Assembly: GCA_025517465.1 (NCBI GenBank)
Contig: JAOPKE010000003.1
Span: 434,001 to 498,000 of the forward strand
DNA: 64,000 bases
Direction: 5' to 3'
Origin: Halobacteria archaeon HArc-gm2
Lineage (GTDB): Archaea > Halobacteriota > Halobacteria > Halobacteriales > Haloarculaceae
Below the pieces are notes generated by a model that was not told the DNA's origin, searched no databases, and saw only the letters and a program-made list of their open reading frames with translations. Shown one piece after another: positions 53,068 through 61,977 of the stretch; positions within the stretch are counted from its first letter, which is position 1, and every line of letters starts with the position of its first letter. Position numbers and translations under genes: made by a program.

Positions 53068-53241
53068 TTATTCGTTCCGGGGGCCCACGTAGTCGAGGTT
53101 AGGGAACGGGACGTACCCGATGTTCTCCTTGCCGTTTTGCGTGTCGTAGAGGTGGACACCGTGGTCACCCTCCTTCACTTCGTCGCAGGTCAACACTCGC
53201 TCTTCCGTCCCGACGACGTGTACTGCAAGTTTGTCTGCCAT
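53068..53241 (-). CDS. Small conserved haloarchaeal protein
   Basis: The 57-residue protein begins MADKLAVHVVGTEERVLTCD and ends NIGYVPFPNLDYVGP. It resembles the compact domain of the protein at 17142 (both end in GYVP...), and may share its small beta fold. The role is unknown. It converges on the enolase-like gene. Confidence 0.7.
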   Translation of the reverse strand: MADKLAVHVVGTEERVLTCDEVKEGDHGVHLYDTQNGKENIGYVPFPNLDYVGPRNE

Positions 53242-53571
53242 ACCGATCAGCCTCACGGAAGGGTGTAAAGATCACCGACGCGTCAGGTGGGAGCAGGGAA
53301 CCGTCGTCCGAACCGACCAGGCCCGTCAGCGGCCGGAACCAGCCTACTCGTCACGGTTCACTCGGCCGAGCAGGGCCGCCCTCTCTATCACGACCGTACC
53401 ACGAAGCGGCTGGTCAGACCGAGCGCTCGTCCGAAGCGGAGAACGCTCCCGACGCGGCAGCAGTTTCCGGGACCAGATCCGTTGTTCGAAGCCGGATATC
53501 GCGGACGTATCTGGGAGGTACCAATAGCCTTTTGGCACAATGTTTTTGCTAACATTCGGGAATGGGGTAGT
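53242..53571. other. Intergenic region before the GH9 gene
   Basis: I see no gene in these 330 bases. The last 50 are AT-richer (TAGCCTTTTGG, TGTTTTTGCTAAC) and probably contain the promoter of the cellulase gene. Confidence 0.5.
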
Positions 53572-55458
53572 ATGTCCGACGAGCGGCGGTCGTTGGCCTC
53601 TCGGCGTGCGTATCTCGCCGCGAGCCTGGGAGGAGTCACGTCACTCGCCGGGTGTCCGAGTCCGTACGACCGGCGACGCGGCGCGCCCACCGAAACCGAG
53701 ACGCCGACCGAGACAGCGACGCCGACAGAGACGCCCCAGCCGACGGTGACGGAGCCCGCGACGGTGGGCGAAGACGTGCTCGTCGACCAGGTCGGTTACC
53801 GTCCGGCCGACGAGAAGGTCGCCGTCGTCAGGACCGCCGCGGAGACGTTCGACGTCGTCGACGTCGACAGCCGTTCGGTGGTCGAGAGCGGCGAACTGGG
53901 GGCCGAAATCGACGACGAGTCCTCCGGTGACACCGTCCGACAGGCAGACTTCAGTGACCTCTCTACCCCCGGGACGTACGCTCTCAGGACCGCAGACGGT
54001 TCGGCGGGGTCGTACACGTTTACCGTCGACGAGGGGGTCTACGGCGAGGCGCTCGCGGCGACGTGCCGCGCCTACACGCTCAGGCGGTCGAACACCGAGA
54101 TCGACGACGACGTCACGGGGCTCGAACTGCGGCCCGGTCACACGCAGGACAGCGAGGCGAAGCTGTACTTCTCGGACGAGTTCCACGACGAGGGCGAGCA
54201 GATCGACGTCGCCGGTGGCTGGTACGACGCGGCCGACTACGGGAAGTACGTCCCCCTGGCCGCGGTGTCCGTCGCCCAGATGCTACTGGCACACGAGCGA
54301 AATCCCGCGGTCTTCGAATCGGGGCAACTGGGTATCGACGCGGCGCTGGCCGACGAGACGGCACCCGTCTGGCTGCCGGGCCTCCTCGCAGAGACGAGGT
54401 TCGAACTGGAGTGGCTGGAGAAGATGCAACGCGAGGACGGCGCCGTCTACCACAAGGTCGCCGGTACCGAGTGGCCATCGTTCGCCCCGCCGGCGGCGGA
54501 CACCCAGCAGCGGTACGTGTTCGGCCTGTCGACGTTCGGCACCGCCCAGTTCGCTGGCGCGATGGCGCTCGCCGCCCGCGTCTACGAGGAGTACGACCCG
54601 GCGTTCGCTTCTCGCGCTCTCGAGAACGCGGAGGCGGCCTGGTCGTTCCTCCTCGACAACCCCGATCCGTACTTCCGGCACGACGAGGGGCAGAACAGCG
54701 GTTCCAGCAGCTACCGGAATCCCGGCACACTGGGCGACGACGGAGACCGTTTCTGGGCCGCGGCGGAACTGCTCAAGACGACGGGTGAGTCACAGTACGC
54801 CGACTACCTCGAACGCGAACACGCGGACCAGTTCTCGGCCAAACCCTGGCCGGTCGAGTGGTACAGGACGTTCCCGCTCGGTCAATGGGCCTACTACACC
54901 GCCGACGCGGCCGCGCCGGACCGGCGCTCGTCCGTCGAGGACGCGATTCTCGCGTACGCTGACAGCCAGGTCCAGCAGATCCGTCGGGACGGGTACAATG
55001 TCGCACTGACGGAGGGCCAGTACTACTGGGGGTCGGCGAGGGTCGCCATCGGCGAGGCGGTCCTCCTCCTCGTGGCGAACGCCGTCGAGGCCGACGAGGC
55101 GTACGTCGACGCAGCGCTCGACCAGGTCCACTACGTCCTCGGTCGGACGCCGACCACCAGGTCCTACGTCACGGGCGTCGGCAAGAACCCGCCGGAGCAC
55201 CCGCACGACCGCCTCAGTGCCAGCACAGACGCTGACATTCCCGGCTACCTCGTCGGCGGCCCCAACAAGGACGGCGGCGACCCGGTGCTCGACGAGTACC
55301 TCGAATCCCGGCAACCGCCGCCGGCGAAGGCCTACGTCGACGACCAGGGGGCCTTCGCCGCGAACTCGGTGAGCACCGAATACTCGGCCCCGCTGGTGTT
55401 CGCCCTCTCGCATTTCACCGTCGGCGACGCCGTACGGCCACCGGAGGACGAGGAGTGA
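53572..55458 (+). CDS. Secreted GH9 cellulase/endoglucanase
   Basis: The 628-residue protein has a TAT signal with lipobox (RRAYLAASLGGVTSLAGC) and then a Thr/Pro/Glu-rich linker with TETATPTETPQP-type repeats. A CelD_N/Ig-like domain follows (EDVLVDQVGYRPADEKVAVV), then a GH9 (alpha/alpha)6 barrel. GGWYDAADYGKYV near residue 214 carries the catalytic Asp pair, and NSVSTEYSAPLVFAL near 602 contains the proton-donor Glu. A GH9 enzyme of this kind hydrolyses beta-1,4-glucan or related glycans outside the cell. No transporter or other glycosidase is next to it. Confidence 0.92.
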   Translation: MSDERRSLASRRAYLAASLGGVTSLAGCPSPYDRRRGAPTETETPTETATPTETPQPTVTEPATVGEDVLVDQVGYRPADEKVAVVRTAAETFDVVDVDSRSVVESGELGAEIDDESSGDTVRQADFSDLSTPGTYALRTADGSAGSYTFTVDEGVYGEALAATCRAYTLRRSNTEIDDDVTGLELRPGHTQDSEAKLYFSDEFHDEGEQIDVAGGWYDAADYGKYVPLAAVSVAQMLLAHERNPAVFESGQLGIDAALADETAPVWLPGLLAETRFELEWLEKMQREDGAVYHKVAGTEWPSFAPPAADTQQRYVFGLSTFGTAQFAGAMALAARVYEEYDPAFASRALENAEAAWSFLLDNPDPYFRHDEGQNSGSSSYRNPGTLGDDGDRFWAAAELLKTTGESQYADYLEREHADQFSAKPWPVEWYRTFPLGQWAYYTADAAAPDRRSSVEDAILAYADSQVQQIRRDGYNVALTEGQYYWGSARVAIGEAVLLLVANAVEADEAYVDAALDQVHYVLGRTPTTRSYVTGVGKNPPEHPHDRLSASTDADIPGYLVGGPNKDGGDPVLDEYLESRQPPPAKAYVDDQGAFAANSVSTEYSAPLVFALSHFTVGDAVRPPEDEE

Positions 55459-55501
55459 CGCTCGACCGGTTGGGGCGCTGACCGCGGCCCTGCGGTCGGC
55501 G

Positions 55502-56047
55502 TCAGGGAGACTCGCGTTCCCGGTCCGGATCGTCCTCGGCAACCAAGTAGTCGTCCTGCACGGCGACGACCTCGCTGCTGTCCGCACACTCGGCGTAGCG
55601 CCGGAGCGGTTCCTCGTTGAGTTCCAGGAAGGTGTGGCCCCAGGTGAACTTCGAGAGGATCTCCTCGGCGTGGTCGCGCTCGCCGAGGATACAGAGGGCG
55701 CCGGCGAAGGCCTCGACGGTGTTGAGCTGGAAGGCGGTGCCGTAGTTGACGGGGTTGGCGGCGACGAGGAAGGGGAGTGACCGGTGGATCCCCTCCAGGT
55801 CGAAAGCCTCGCGCTGGGCGGTCTCCCAGGAGCAATCGAGCGCGACGAGACGGTCGTGACGTTTTCCGTCACCGGGCCCCGGGGCGTCCGCGGGCGAGAG
55901 CGCCTGGTCGGCGAAAGGGTTGAGGACGATACCGGGCGGGGTCGAGCGGGTCGCCTCGTGCAACTCCGCCAGGTCGAAGCGCGCGAGTTTCCGCGCGCTG
56001 CACTTCTTCGGGTCGTCGTCGCCCTCGTAGCGCACGTGTAGGTCCAC
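55502..56047 (-). CDS. tsr3: 18S/16S rRNA aminocarboxypropyltransferase Tsr3 (DUF367)
   Basis: From GTG 56047 the 181-residue protein reads [20 protein letters not shown], then [36 protein letters not shown] and [20 protein letters not shown], all hallmarks of Tsr3. The enzyme transfers an aminocarboxypropyl group from SAM to a uridine near the decoding site of small-subunit rRNA. The frame is open to 56125 but the family normally begins at the DLHVRY segment. Confidence 0.9.
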   Translation of the reverse strand: MDLHVRYEGDDDPKKCSARKLARFDLAELHEATRSTPPGIVLNPFADQALSPADAPGPGDGKRHDRLVALDCSWETAQREAFDLEGIHRSLPFLVAANPVNYGTAFQLNTVEAFAGALCILGERDHAEEILSKFTWGHTFLELNEEPLRRYAECADSSEVVAVQDDYLVAEDDPDRERESP

Positions 56048-56252
56048 GACGACCGGTAGGGTAGAGCGGGCTAAAAGCCCCACGAACGCTGATTCAGCGG
56101 CCGAAACGGGGTGCTCGCGGAGCACCGCGCGCCGTCACCCGTCGAGGGCGACCGACGCGTTCCGGTAATTGACGTTCCCGGCGACGAAAATCGACGCGCG
56201 CCGGGGATATCGGCCTCCGAATCGGCACGTACGCTTAAGTGCGGGAGCGAGA

Positions 56253-57989
56253 ATGGTTTTGCCAGTGATCCCAGCGGGAACCGACGCACCGGAGTTCGAA
56301 CTCCCGGGACTGGTCGACGGGGAACACCGCCGCGTCGCCCTCGGGGAGTTCCTCGGCGAGGACGTGGTGATCCTGGCGTTCTACCCGGCCGATTTCAACC
56401 CGGCCTGCGACTTCGACTCCGGCCTGGACGAACTCGACCTGTTCACGATGCAGAAGGACGTCGAAGTGCTCGCTATCGGGCCGGACACCCTCTACAGCCA
56501 CGCGGCCTTCGCCGACGAGTACGACCTGCACATTCCCCTCCTCTCCGACACCAGCCACGACGTCGCCGAGACCTACGGCGTCGACTTCGAGGACGACGTC
56601 GGCCAGCGCCTCGTCGAACGGGCGGTGTTCGTCGTCGACCACGACGGCGTGATCCAGTACGCCTGGAGCACGCGCGACATGGCGGAACTCCCTCGCAGCG
56701 AGGAGATCAAGGACGCCATCGCCGACACCGGCGGCGACGACACCGCCTTCGCGCGCTACCGGGTCGGCCACGCCCACTACACCGAGGGACGGCGGGCCTT
56801 CACGAGCGCGATGGGGTCGTACCGCGACTCGGAGTGGATGGTCGCCCAGTCGGACTTCAAGCGCGCCCGCGAGGAGTTCGAGGAGGCCGCCGACCACCTG
56901 GACAGTTCGGCCCGGTTCGTCGACGACGAGACCTTCGAGACGTACTACGAGCGCGCCCAGGAGAAAGCGACGGCGCTGTGGCAGGCCGCCGACTGGCTGA
57001 GCAAGTCAGCCAGCGAGTACTCCAGCGGCCGCGGCGCGGAGGGCCAGCGCCTGCGCGACGACGCCGAGGGACCCCTGGAGACCGCCCGCGACCTGGGCGA
57101 ACCGGTCGACCCCGACGACTGGCCGCCCGACGAGGACGCCGACGACGAGCGCGAGAGCTTCCTCCCGCAGGACGACGAGAGCGACAGCGCGCTGGCGGTC
57201 GACATCGACGAGGCGGCCGAGAGCGACGACGGAGTCGACGCGGAATCGAGCGCCGGGGACGGCGTCGAGGACGGCGAGGAAATGGACTCCGACGAGATCG
57301 ACGACGCCGAACTCGAAGAGATCGAGGCCGAACTCACCGCGAGCCAGCCCGAGAACCCCGAGGGCGAGGAACTCGAGGAGACGCCGACGAGCATGGTCGA
57401 CGCGCCGCCCGAGCGGACAGGCGAGCAGGGCGACGGGAGTGATGTCGGAGGCGGCGACGGCGCCGAGGACGCTGGCGACGACGAAATCGACGACGACGAC
57501 CTGAAGGAACTCGAGGCGGAGATGCAGGCGAGCCAGTCCGCCGCCGAGGCCGCCAGCCAGGCCGCCGCGGACGAGAACCCGTCCGACGACGGCGAACAGG
57601 CGCCCCTCGACGACGGGGGCGGCGAACTGGACGGGGATGCGGACGGGGCGGACAACGGGGTGGACCCGCTCGCCGAATCGTCCGGCGACGCACCGGCGGA
57701 CCCCGACGCCGACCTGTCGAGCGGGGGTTCGCCAGCGCCCGGCGCGTCCCGGTCGCTCGAACCCGAGAGCGGTCCCACTGTCGGCAGCGGCGACCAGCCT
57801 GTCGACGGCGATACCATCGATGACACAGCCGACGACGAACTCGGCGCGGACGACGTCCTGGACGACGAACCCCAGGGCGCCAGCGACGAGGACCTGGCCG
57901 ACATCCCGACGGCCGAGGATCTGGCGGCGGACGAGGACGGTGGAGACGAGGCTGACGAACCGAGCGGCGAGAACGGCGGCGGCTACTGA
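56253..57989 (+). CDS. Peroxiredoxin-like protein with long acidic tail
   Basis: Residues 1-150 form an AhpC/TSA thioredoxin-fold domain: FYPADFNPACDFDSG carries a Cys in the peroxidatic position near residue 51. Residues 165-270 are a helical domain of tetratricopeptide-like character (YRVGHAHYTEGRRAFTSAM, QSDFKRAREEFEEAADHL). The last 290 residues are disordered and extremely acidic (Asp, Glu, Ser, Gly). Two near-copies of a helical motif recur there, IDDAELEEIEAELTASQ near 349 and IDDDDLKELEAEMQASQ near 411. The start is ATG 56253. The tail may be a docking region. Confidence 0.82.
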   Translation: MVLPVIPAGTDAPEFELPGLVDGEHRRVALGEFLGEDVVILAFYPADFNPACDFDSGLDELDLFTMQKDVEVLAIGPDTLYSHAAFADEYDLHIPLLSDTSHDVAETYGVDFEDDVGQRLVERAVFVVDHDGVIQYAWSTRDMAELPRSEEIKDAIADTGGDDTAFARYRVGHAHYTEGRRAFTSAMGSYRDSEWMVAQSDFKRAREEFEEAADHLDSSARFVDDETFETYYERAQEKATALWQAADWLSKSASEYSSGRGAEGQRLRDDAEGPLETARDLGEPVDPDDWPPDEDADDERESFLPQDDESDSALAVDIDEAAESDDGVDAESSAGDGVEDGEEMDSDEIDDAELEEIEAELTASQPENPEGEELEETPTSMVDAPPERTGEQGDGSDVGGGDGAEDAGDDEIDDDDLKELEAEMQASQSAAEAASQAAADENPSDDGEQAPLDDGGGELDGDADGADNGVDPLAESSGDAPADPDADLSSGGSPAPGASRSLEPESGPTVGSGDQPVDGDTIDDTADDELGADDVLDDEPQGASDEDLADIPTAEDLAADEDGGDEADEPSGENGGGY

Positions 57990-58061
57990 CCGCCGACGGA
58001 TTCTGACCAGCGACGGACGCTGACCGCCGGATTGTAGTCGCTGGCCTCCGTCGTCGCTCGC

Positions 58062-58388
58062 ATGGACCGGACGGCGATGGCGCGAGCGTACTACGAGGCG
58101 CTCGACGACGGGGAGTACGACCGCCTCACCGACCTGCTGGCCCCCGACTTCTCGCAGTCCCGGCCGGACCGGCGCTTCGACGGGCGCGACCGGTTCGTCG
58201 GGTTCATGCGCGATGAGCGACCCGAGAACGACACCGCTCACCCCGTCGACGCCGTGTTCGAACGGTCGGACGGCGTGGCCGTCGAAGGACGACTGCTGGC
58301 GAGCGACGGTGACCTGATCGCAGCCTTCGTCGACGTCTTCGCTTTCGACGGCGACCAGATCGCCGAGATCCGCACCTATACGCAGTGA
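58062..58388 (+). CDS. NTF2-like/SnoaL-like protein
   Basis: The 108-residue protein (ARAYYEALDDGEYDRLTDLL, VAVEGRLLASDGDLIAAFVD, GDQIAEIRTYTQ) has the cone-shaped NTF2 fold pattern common to polyketide cyclase-like and stress-related small proteins. No catalytic residue is obvious. It lies 72 bp after the peroxiredoxin gene. Confidence 0.85.
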   Translation: MDRTAMARAYYEALDDGEYDRLTDLLAPDFSQSRPDRRFDGRDRFVGFMRDERPENDTAHPVDAVFERSDGVAVEGRLLASDGDLIAAFVDVFAFDGDQIAEIRTYTQ

Positions 58389-58455
58389 ACGGGAGTGAAG
58401 ACGGCTAGCGTGCTCGTGGCCGCGTGACGCCCATCGTCACTGAACCGACCAGTTG

Positions 58456-58466
58456 TTTTAATTACT
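58456..58466 (+). promoter_or_regulatory. TATA box of the PRC-barrel gene
   Basis: TTTTAATTACT centred about 27 bases upstream of the ATG at 58487 matches the archaeal TATA position for a leaderless transcript. Confidence 0.6.
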
Positions 58467-58486
58467 CTTCGGCCGCAGTCCGGATT

Positions 58487-58756
58487 ATGCGACAGGTCCT
58501 CGCAACGAAGCTCTCCGACAGGCCAGTGATGGGCGCCGACGGCGAACGCCTCGGCACGGTGCACAACGTCACGATGAATCCGACGACGGGCGAACTCGTC
58601 TCTGTCGTCATCAATCCCGAGGGGGACCTCCACGGCTTCGACCGGACGGACGCGGGCCGCGTCCGCCTCCCCGCCTCCAGCATCCAGGGGCTCGACGACT
58701 ACCTCGTCGTCAATCCCACGCGCGAGACGTGGAAGGGAAGCGAGGCCGAGTCGTGA
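58487..58756 (+). CDS. PRC-barrel domain protein
   Basis: From ATG 58487 the 89-residue protein (VLATKLSDRPVMGADGERLG, GELVSVVINPEGDL, VRLPASSIQGLDDYLVV) is a single PRC-barrel, a small beta domain often involved in RNA processing or photosystem assembly. In haloarchaea such genes frequently neighbour tRNA or ribosome genes; here serS is 230 bp away. The role is unknown. Confidence 0.87.
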   Translation: MRQVLATKLSDRPVMGADGERLGTVHNVTMNPTTGELVSVVINPEGDLHGFDRTDAGRVRLPASSIQGLDDYLVVNPTRETWKGSEAES

Positions 58757-58780
58757 GCGCGGTCGAGGTGAGGACGCTCC

Positions 58781-58963
58781 TCAGTCGAGTGCCGTAAACA
58801 GCACCACGGTGACCGCCGCGACGGCGGCCATGGCGACCGCCCAGCCCAGTCGACCGGCGAGCCCGTCGGACATCGACGTCGCGAACGAGACGATGCCGAT
58901 GCCGACGGCTGTCCCAAGAGCCAGCTTCAGTTCGTCGCGCTCTACCTGCGAGAAATCGAACAT
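58781..58963 (-). CDS. Small two-helix membrane protein
   Basis: The 60-residue protein has a short polar N-terminus (MFDFSQVERDELKLALG) and two membrane segments (TAVGIGIVSFATSM, GWAVAMAAVAAVTVVLFTAL). An in-frame GTG at 58975 is an alternative start. Its start is 19 bp beyond the serS stop on the same strand, so the two may be cotranscribed. Confidence 0.65.
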   Translation of the reverse strand: MFDFSQVERDELKLALGTAVGIGIVSFATSMSDGLAGRLGWAVAMAAVAAVTVVLFTALD

Positions 58964-58981
58964 CGGAATCGCCACTCGTCG

Positions 58982-60364
58982 CTACTCCCCGTCGCCTTCA
59001 CCCACAGCTGTCTCGCCGATGGGATCGTGACCTTCGATGACCTCCTGGCCGCCCATGTAGGGCTGGAGCGCCTCGGGCACGTCGACGGTGCCGTCCTCGT
59101 TCTGGTAGTACTCCAGGATGGCGACGATCACTCTGGGCGCGGCGACGCCGCTGCCGTTGAGCGTGTGAAGGTACTCCGCCGACTCGTGGCGCTCGGGCCG
59201 GTAGTGGATGCCGGCGCGGCGGGCCTGGAAGTCCTCGAAGTTGGACACCGACGAGACTTCGAGCCAGCGCCCGCCCTCCGCGGGGCCCTCGTCCATGTCG
59301 TCGCCGGGGGCCCACACCTCGACGTCGTACTTCTTGGCCTGCGTGAACCCCATGTCGCCGGTGCACATGTCGAGCACGCGGTAGGGGAGTTCCAGGCGGT
59401 CGAGGACTTCGGTCGCCTCGTCCAGCAGTTCCTCCATCCGCTCGTAGCTCTCCTCCGGCCGGACGAAGTTGACCAGTTCGACCTTGTTGAACTGGTGGAC
59501 GCGGACGTAGCCCCGGGTCTCGGTCCCGTGCTCGCCGGCCTCGCGACGGAAGTTCGGCGAGAAGGCCTGGTGTTTGACCGGCAGGTCGTCGTCCAGCAGG
59601 ATCTCGTCGCGGTACATGTTGGTGACCGGCACCTCCGCCGTCGGGAGGAGCCACAGGTCGTCGTCGTCGTAGTCGTCGCCGTGGCGGGCGCCGACGCGGT
59701 AGGCGTCCTCGTCGAACTTGGGGAGCTGGCCGGTCCCGCGCATCGACGCGCTGTTGACCGGAATCGGCGGCGAGACCTCCACGTACTCCTGCTCGCGGTG
59801 GACGTCGAGCATGAACTGGATCAGGGCGCGTTCCAGGCGCGCGCCGTCGCCCTTGACGAACTGGAACCCACCGCCGGCGACCTTCGCGCCGCGCTCGAAG
59901 TCCAGGATATCGAGTTCCTCACCCAGGTCGTAGTGGGGGACGACGTCGTCGGGGATGTCCCGCAAGTCGTCGAACCCCACGCGGGAGCGCTCGACGTTGT
60001 CCGACTCGTCCTCGCCGACGGGGACGGAGTCGTGGGGGACGTTGGGAATTTCGAGGAGCCGGTCTTCGAGTTCGGCTTCGAGCTCGTCGGCCCGGTCCTC
60101 GACGTCCTGGAGTTCCGCCTTGATCTCCGAGGAGCGCTCGATGGCCTCCTGGGCCTGCTCCTCCTCGCCCTCGCGCTTGTACTCACCTATCTGGCTGGAG
60201 ACCTCGTTGCGCTGGTGGCGCAGGTCGTCGCCGTGGGCCTTCAGCTCCCGCCACTCCTCGTCGATCTCGAGGATCTCGTCCAGGTCGACGCCCGTGACGC
60301 CCTTGTGCTCGATGGCGTCCCGCACGACGTCGGGGTTCTCCCGGACGAACTGCCTGCTCAACAT
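58982..60364 (-). CDS. serS: Seryl-tRNA synthetase
   Basis: The 460-residue enzyme starts [20 protein letters not shown], has the N-terminal tRNA-binding coiled coil (residues about 30-115), and class II motifs: [20 protein letters not shown], motif 2 [20 protein letters not shown] and motif 3 [20 protein letters not shown]. It charges tRNA-Ser. The length is normal; no frameshift. The start at 60364 is fixed by the typical [10 protein letters not shown]-like beginning. Confidence 0.96.
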   Translation of the reverse strand: MLSRQFVRENPDVVRDAIEHKGVTGVDLDEILEIDEEWRELKAHGDDLRHQRNEVSSQIGEYKREGEEEQAQEAIERSSEIKAELQDVEDRADELEAELEDRLLEIPNVPHDSVPVGEDESDNVERSRVGFDDLRDIPDDVVPHYDLGEELDILDFERGAKVAGGGFQFVKGDGARLERALIQFMLDVHREQEYVEVSPPIPVNSASMRGTGQLPKFDEDAYRVGARHGDDYDDDDLWLLPTAEVPVTNMYRDEILLDDDLPVKHQAFSPNFRREAGEHGTETRGYVRVHQFNKVELVNFVRPEESYERMEELLDEATEVLDRLELPYRVLDMCTGDMGFTQAKKYDVEVWAPGDDMDEGPAEGGRWLEVSSVSNFEDFQARRAGIHYRPERHESAEYLHTLNGSGVAAPRVIVAILEYYQNEDGTVDVPEALQPYMGGQEVIEGHDPIGETAVGEGDGE

Positions 60365-60990
60365 GGTTCGGGGTAAACGGGGGCTCTCCGTATACGTGTC
60401 GATGCTTCGTGGATGGCTGGCATGGGGATGGAACGGTGAGTCGGATACCCGATCATGAACTGCAACTACCAACAGCCAGAAAGCCCTCGGCCCGCTCGCC
60501 TCGCGCGGCTCGCTGTGCGCGCTCACTCCGTTCGCGTGCTTGCGTCGCCGTGCTTCGGCCACCGGGCATCGCCCTTTCAGTCCGCCAGGGCTGCATAGCT
60601 CGCGCGGCCTTCGGCACGCGCTCGCGAGTGACTCCACCACACCTCCCCGGATTCGCGGCGTCCGCCGCGAATCACGCTTCCTTCCGCAATCGCACAGCAG
60701 TTGGCCGGGAGCACGTGCCCGAACGAATGTGAGGGTCGTGCGACCAGGGGAAGGGCAGGGCTGCGGTGCTGTGCTGACCTGGTGGATTGAAAGGGCGAGG
60801 CGGGCTGAACGAAGCACGGGCCCGTAAGCACCGAACGGAGTGAGGCGCGCAGCGCGGTCCGCGCGAGTTCAGCACGTCGAGGGCTTTCCCTTGTTTGAAG
60901 TCTCGTTCTCTAGCTCAGCTCCCATCGAAATTACTGATCGAATCACTACTATACGAACGTTTAACCGAGTTACACCCGCTCCTGCTAGAC
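60365..60990. other. Gene-free gap upstream of serS holding repeat copy C
   Basis: No gene is present. From 60479 to 60888 lies the complete inverted-repeat element; the rest is promoter DNA for the divergent serS and the hydrolase at 60991, with an AT-rich ACTACTATACGAACGTTTAAC block at 60946-60966. Confidence 0.55.
60479..60888. repeat. 410-bp element with 11-bp terminal inverted repeats (copy C)
   Basis: The ends are GAAAGCCCTCG (60479-60489) and CGAGGGCTTTC (60878-60888), exact inverted repeats. Inside, CGCCCTTTCAGTCCGCCAGGG on the left pairs with CTGGTGGATTGAAAGGGCG on the right. A core with CACCTCCCCGGATTCG and GAATCACGCTTCCTTCCGCA is nearly identical to copy A. No transposase or clear target duplication is seen. 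Confidence 0.75.
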
Positions 60991-61899
60991 ATGGCAATCG
61001 GGGACGTCACGCACGCGAGCGAGGTGCACGAAGACCTGTGGTACGTCGACACCGGGATGTACGGCGTCGAGGAGTACGGCTCGGTGTACGTGATAGACGC
61101 CGAGCGTCCCGCCGTGGTCGACACGGGCCTGGGGACGAACTACGAGCGCGTGCTCGACGCCGTCGAGGCGGCGGGTATCGACCCGGAGGACGTCGAGGTC
61201 ATCGCGGCGACGCACGTCCACCTCGACCACGCGGGCGGGGCGGGGTTCCTGGTCGAGGAGTTCGAGGACGCGGCGGTGTACGTCCACGAGATCGGGGCGC
61301 CGCACCTCGTCGACCCCGAGCGGCTCTGGGAGGGAACGAAGGCGGCGGTGGGCGACCAGATCCAGTACTACGTCGAACCAGAGCCCGTGCCGGAGGACTG
61401 GATCGTCGAGATCGAGGACGGCGACCGGATCGAACTGGGCGATCACTCGCTGGCGATCCACCACGCGCCCGGGCACGCGCCCCACCAGGTCGTCTTTCAC
61501 GACCCCGAAATCGACGGGGTGTTCACGGCCGACGCGGCGGGCATCTACAGCCCGTCCACCGACGAGGTCCACGTCACCAGCCCGCCGTCGAACTTCGACC
61601 TGGATCGGGCGCTGGACGACGTCGAGACGCTCGAAGCGATCGGCCCCGAGTGGCTGCTGTACGGCCACTTCGGCCCGGCGCGGACGGCCGACCGCCTCGA
61701 CACCTACGCCGAGATCCTGTCGGCGTGGGTGGCCGACGTCGAGGCGGCCCGCGACGAACTGGGTGACGACGACGCCGTCATCGAACGGTTCCAGGAGACG
61801 GTCGAGACACCGGAGATCTGGGGCGAGGAGAAGTCGACGGCCGAGGTGGCGATGAACGTCCGCGGCGTGTTGACGTATCTGGATCGGCGGGAAACGTAG
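60991..61899 (+). CDS. Metallo-beta-lactamase-fold hydrolase
   Basis: The 302-residue protein has the zinc motif AATHVHLDHAGGAGFLVEE near residue 70, GHAPHQVVFHDPEIDGVFT, FTADAAGIYSP and a late YGHFGPA His. It is a larger glyoxalase II-like hydrolase with a helical C-terminal region of about 80 residues. The substrate is unknown. It precedes the antiporter gene by 78 bp. Confidence 0.88.
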   Translation: MAIGDVTHASEVHEDLWYVDTGMYGVEEYGSVYVIDAERPAVVDTGLGTNYERVLDAVEAAGIDPEDVEVIAATHVHLDHAGGAGFLVEEFEDAAVYVHEIGAPHLVDPERLWEGTKAAVGDQIQYYVEPEPVPEDWIVEIEDGDRIELGDHSLAIHHAPGHAPHQVVFHDPEIDGVFTADAAGIYSPSTDEVHVTSPPSNFDLDRALDDVETLEAIGPEWLLYGHFGPARTADRLDTYAEILSAWVADVEAARDELGDDDAVIERFQETVETPEIWGEEKSTAEVAMNVRGVLTYLDRRET

Positions 61900-61938
61900 C
61901 CTACTCAGGGCAGTAGAGGCGGGCTTGCCGCGAGTGAA

Positions 61939-61950
61939 TGTATTTATACC
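61939..61950 (+). promoter_or_regulatory. TATA box of the antiporter gene
   Basis: TGTATTTATACC ends 27 bases before the ATG at 61978, so transcription should start a few bases before the start codon. Confidence 0.65.
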
Positions 61951-61977
61951 GCCCCGTTGCTTTGGGCCAGACACACG

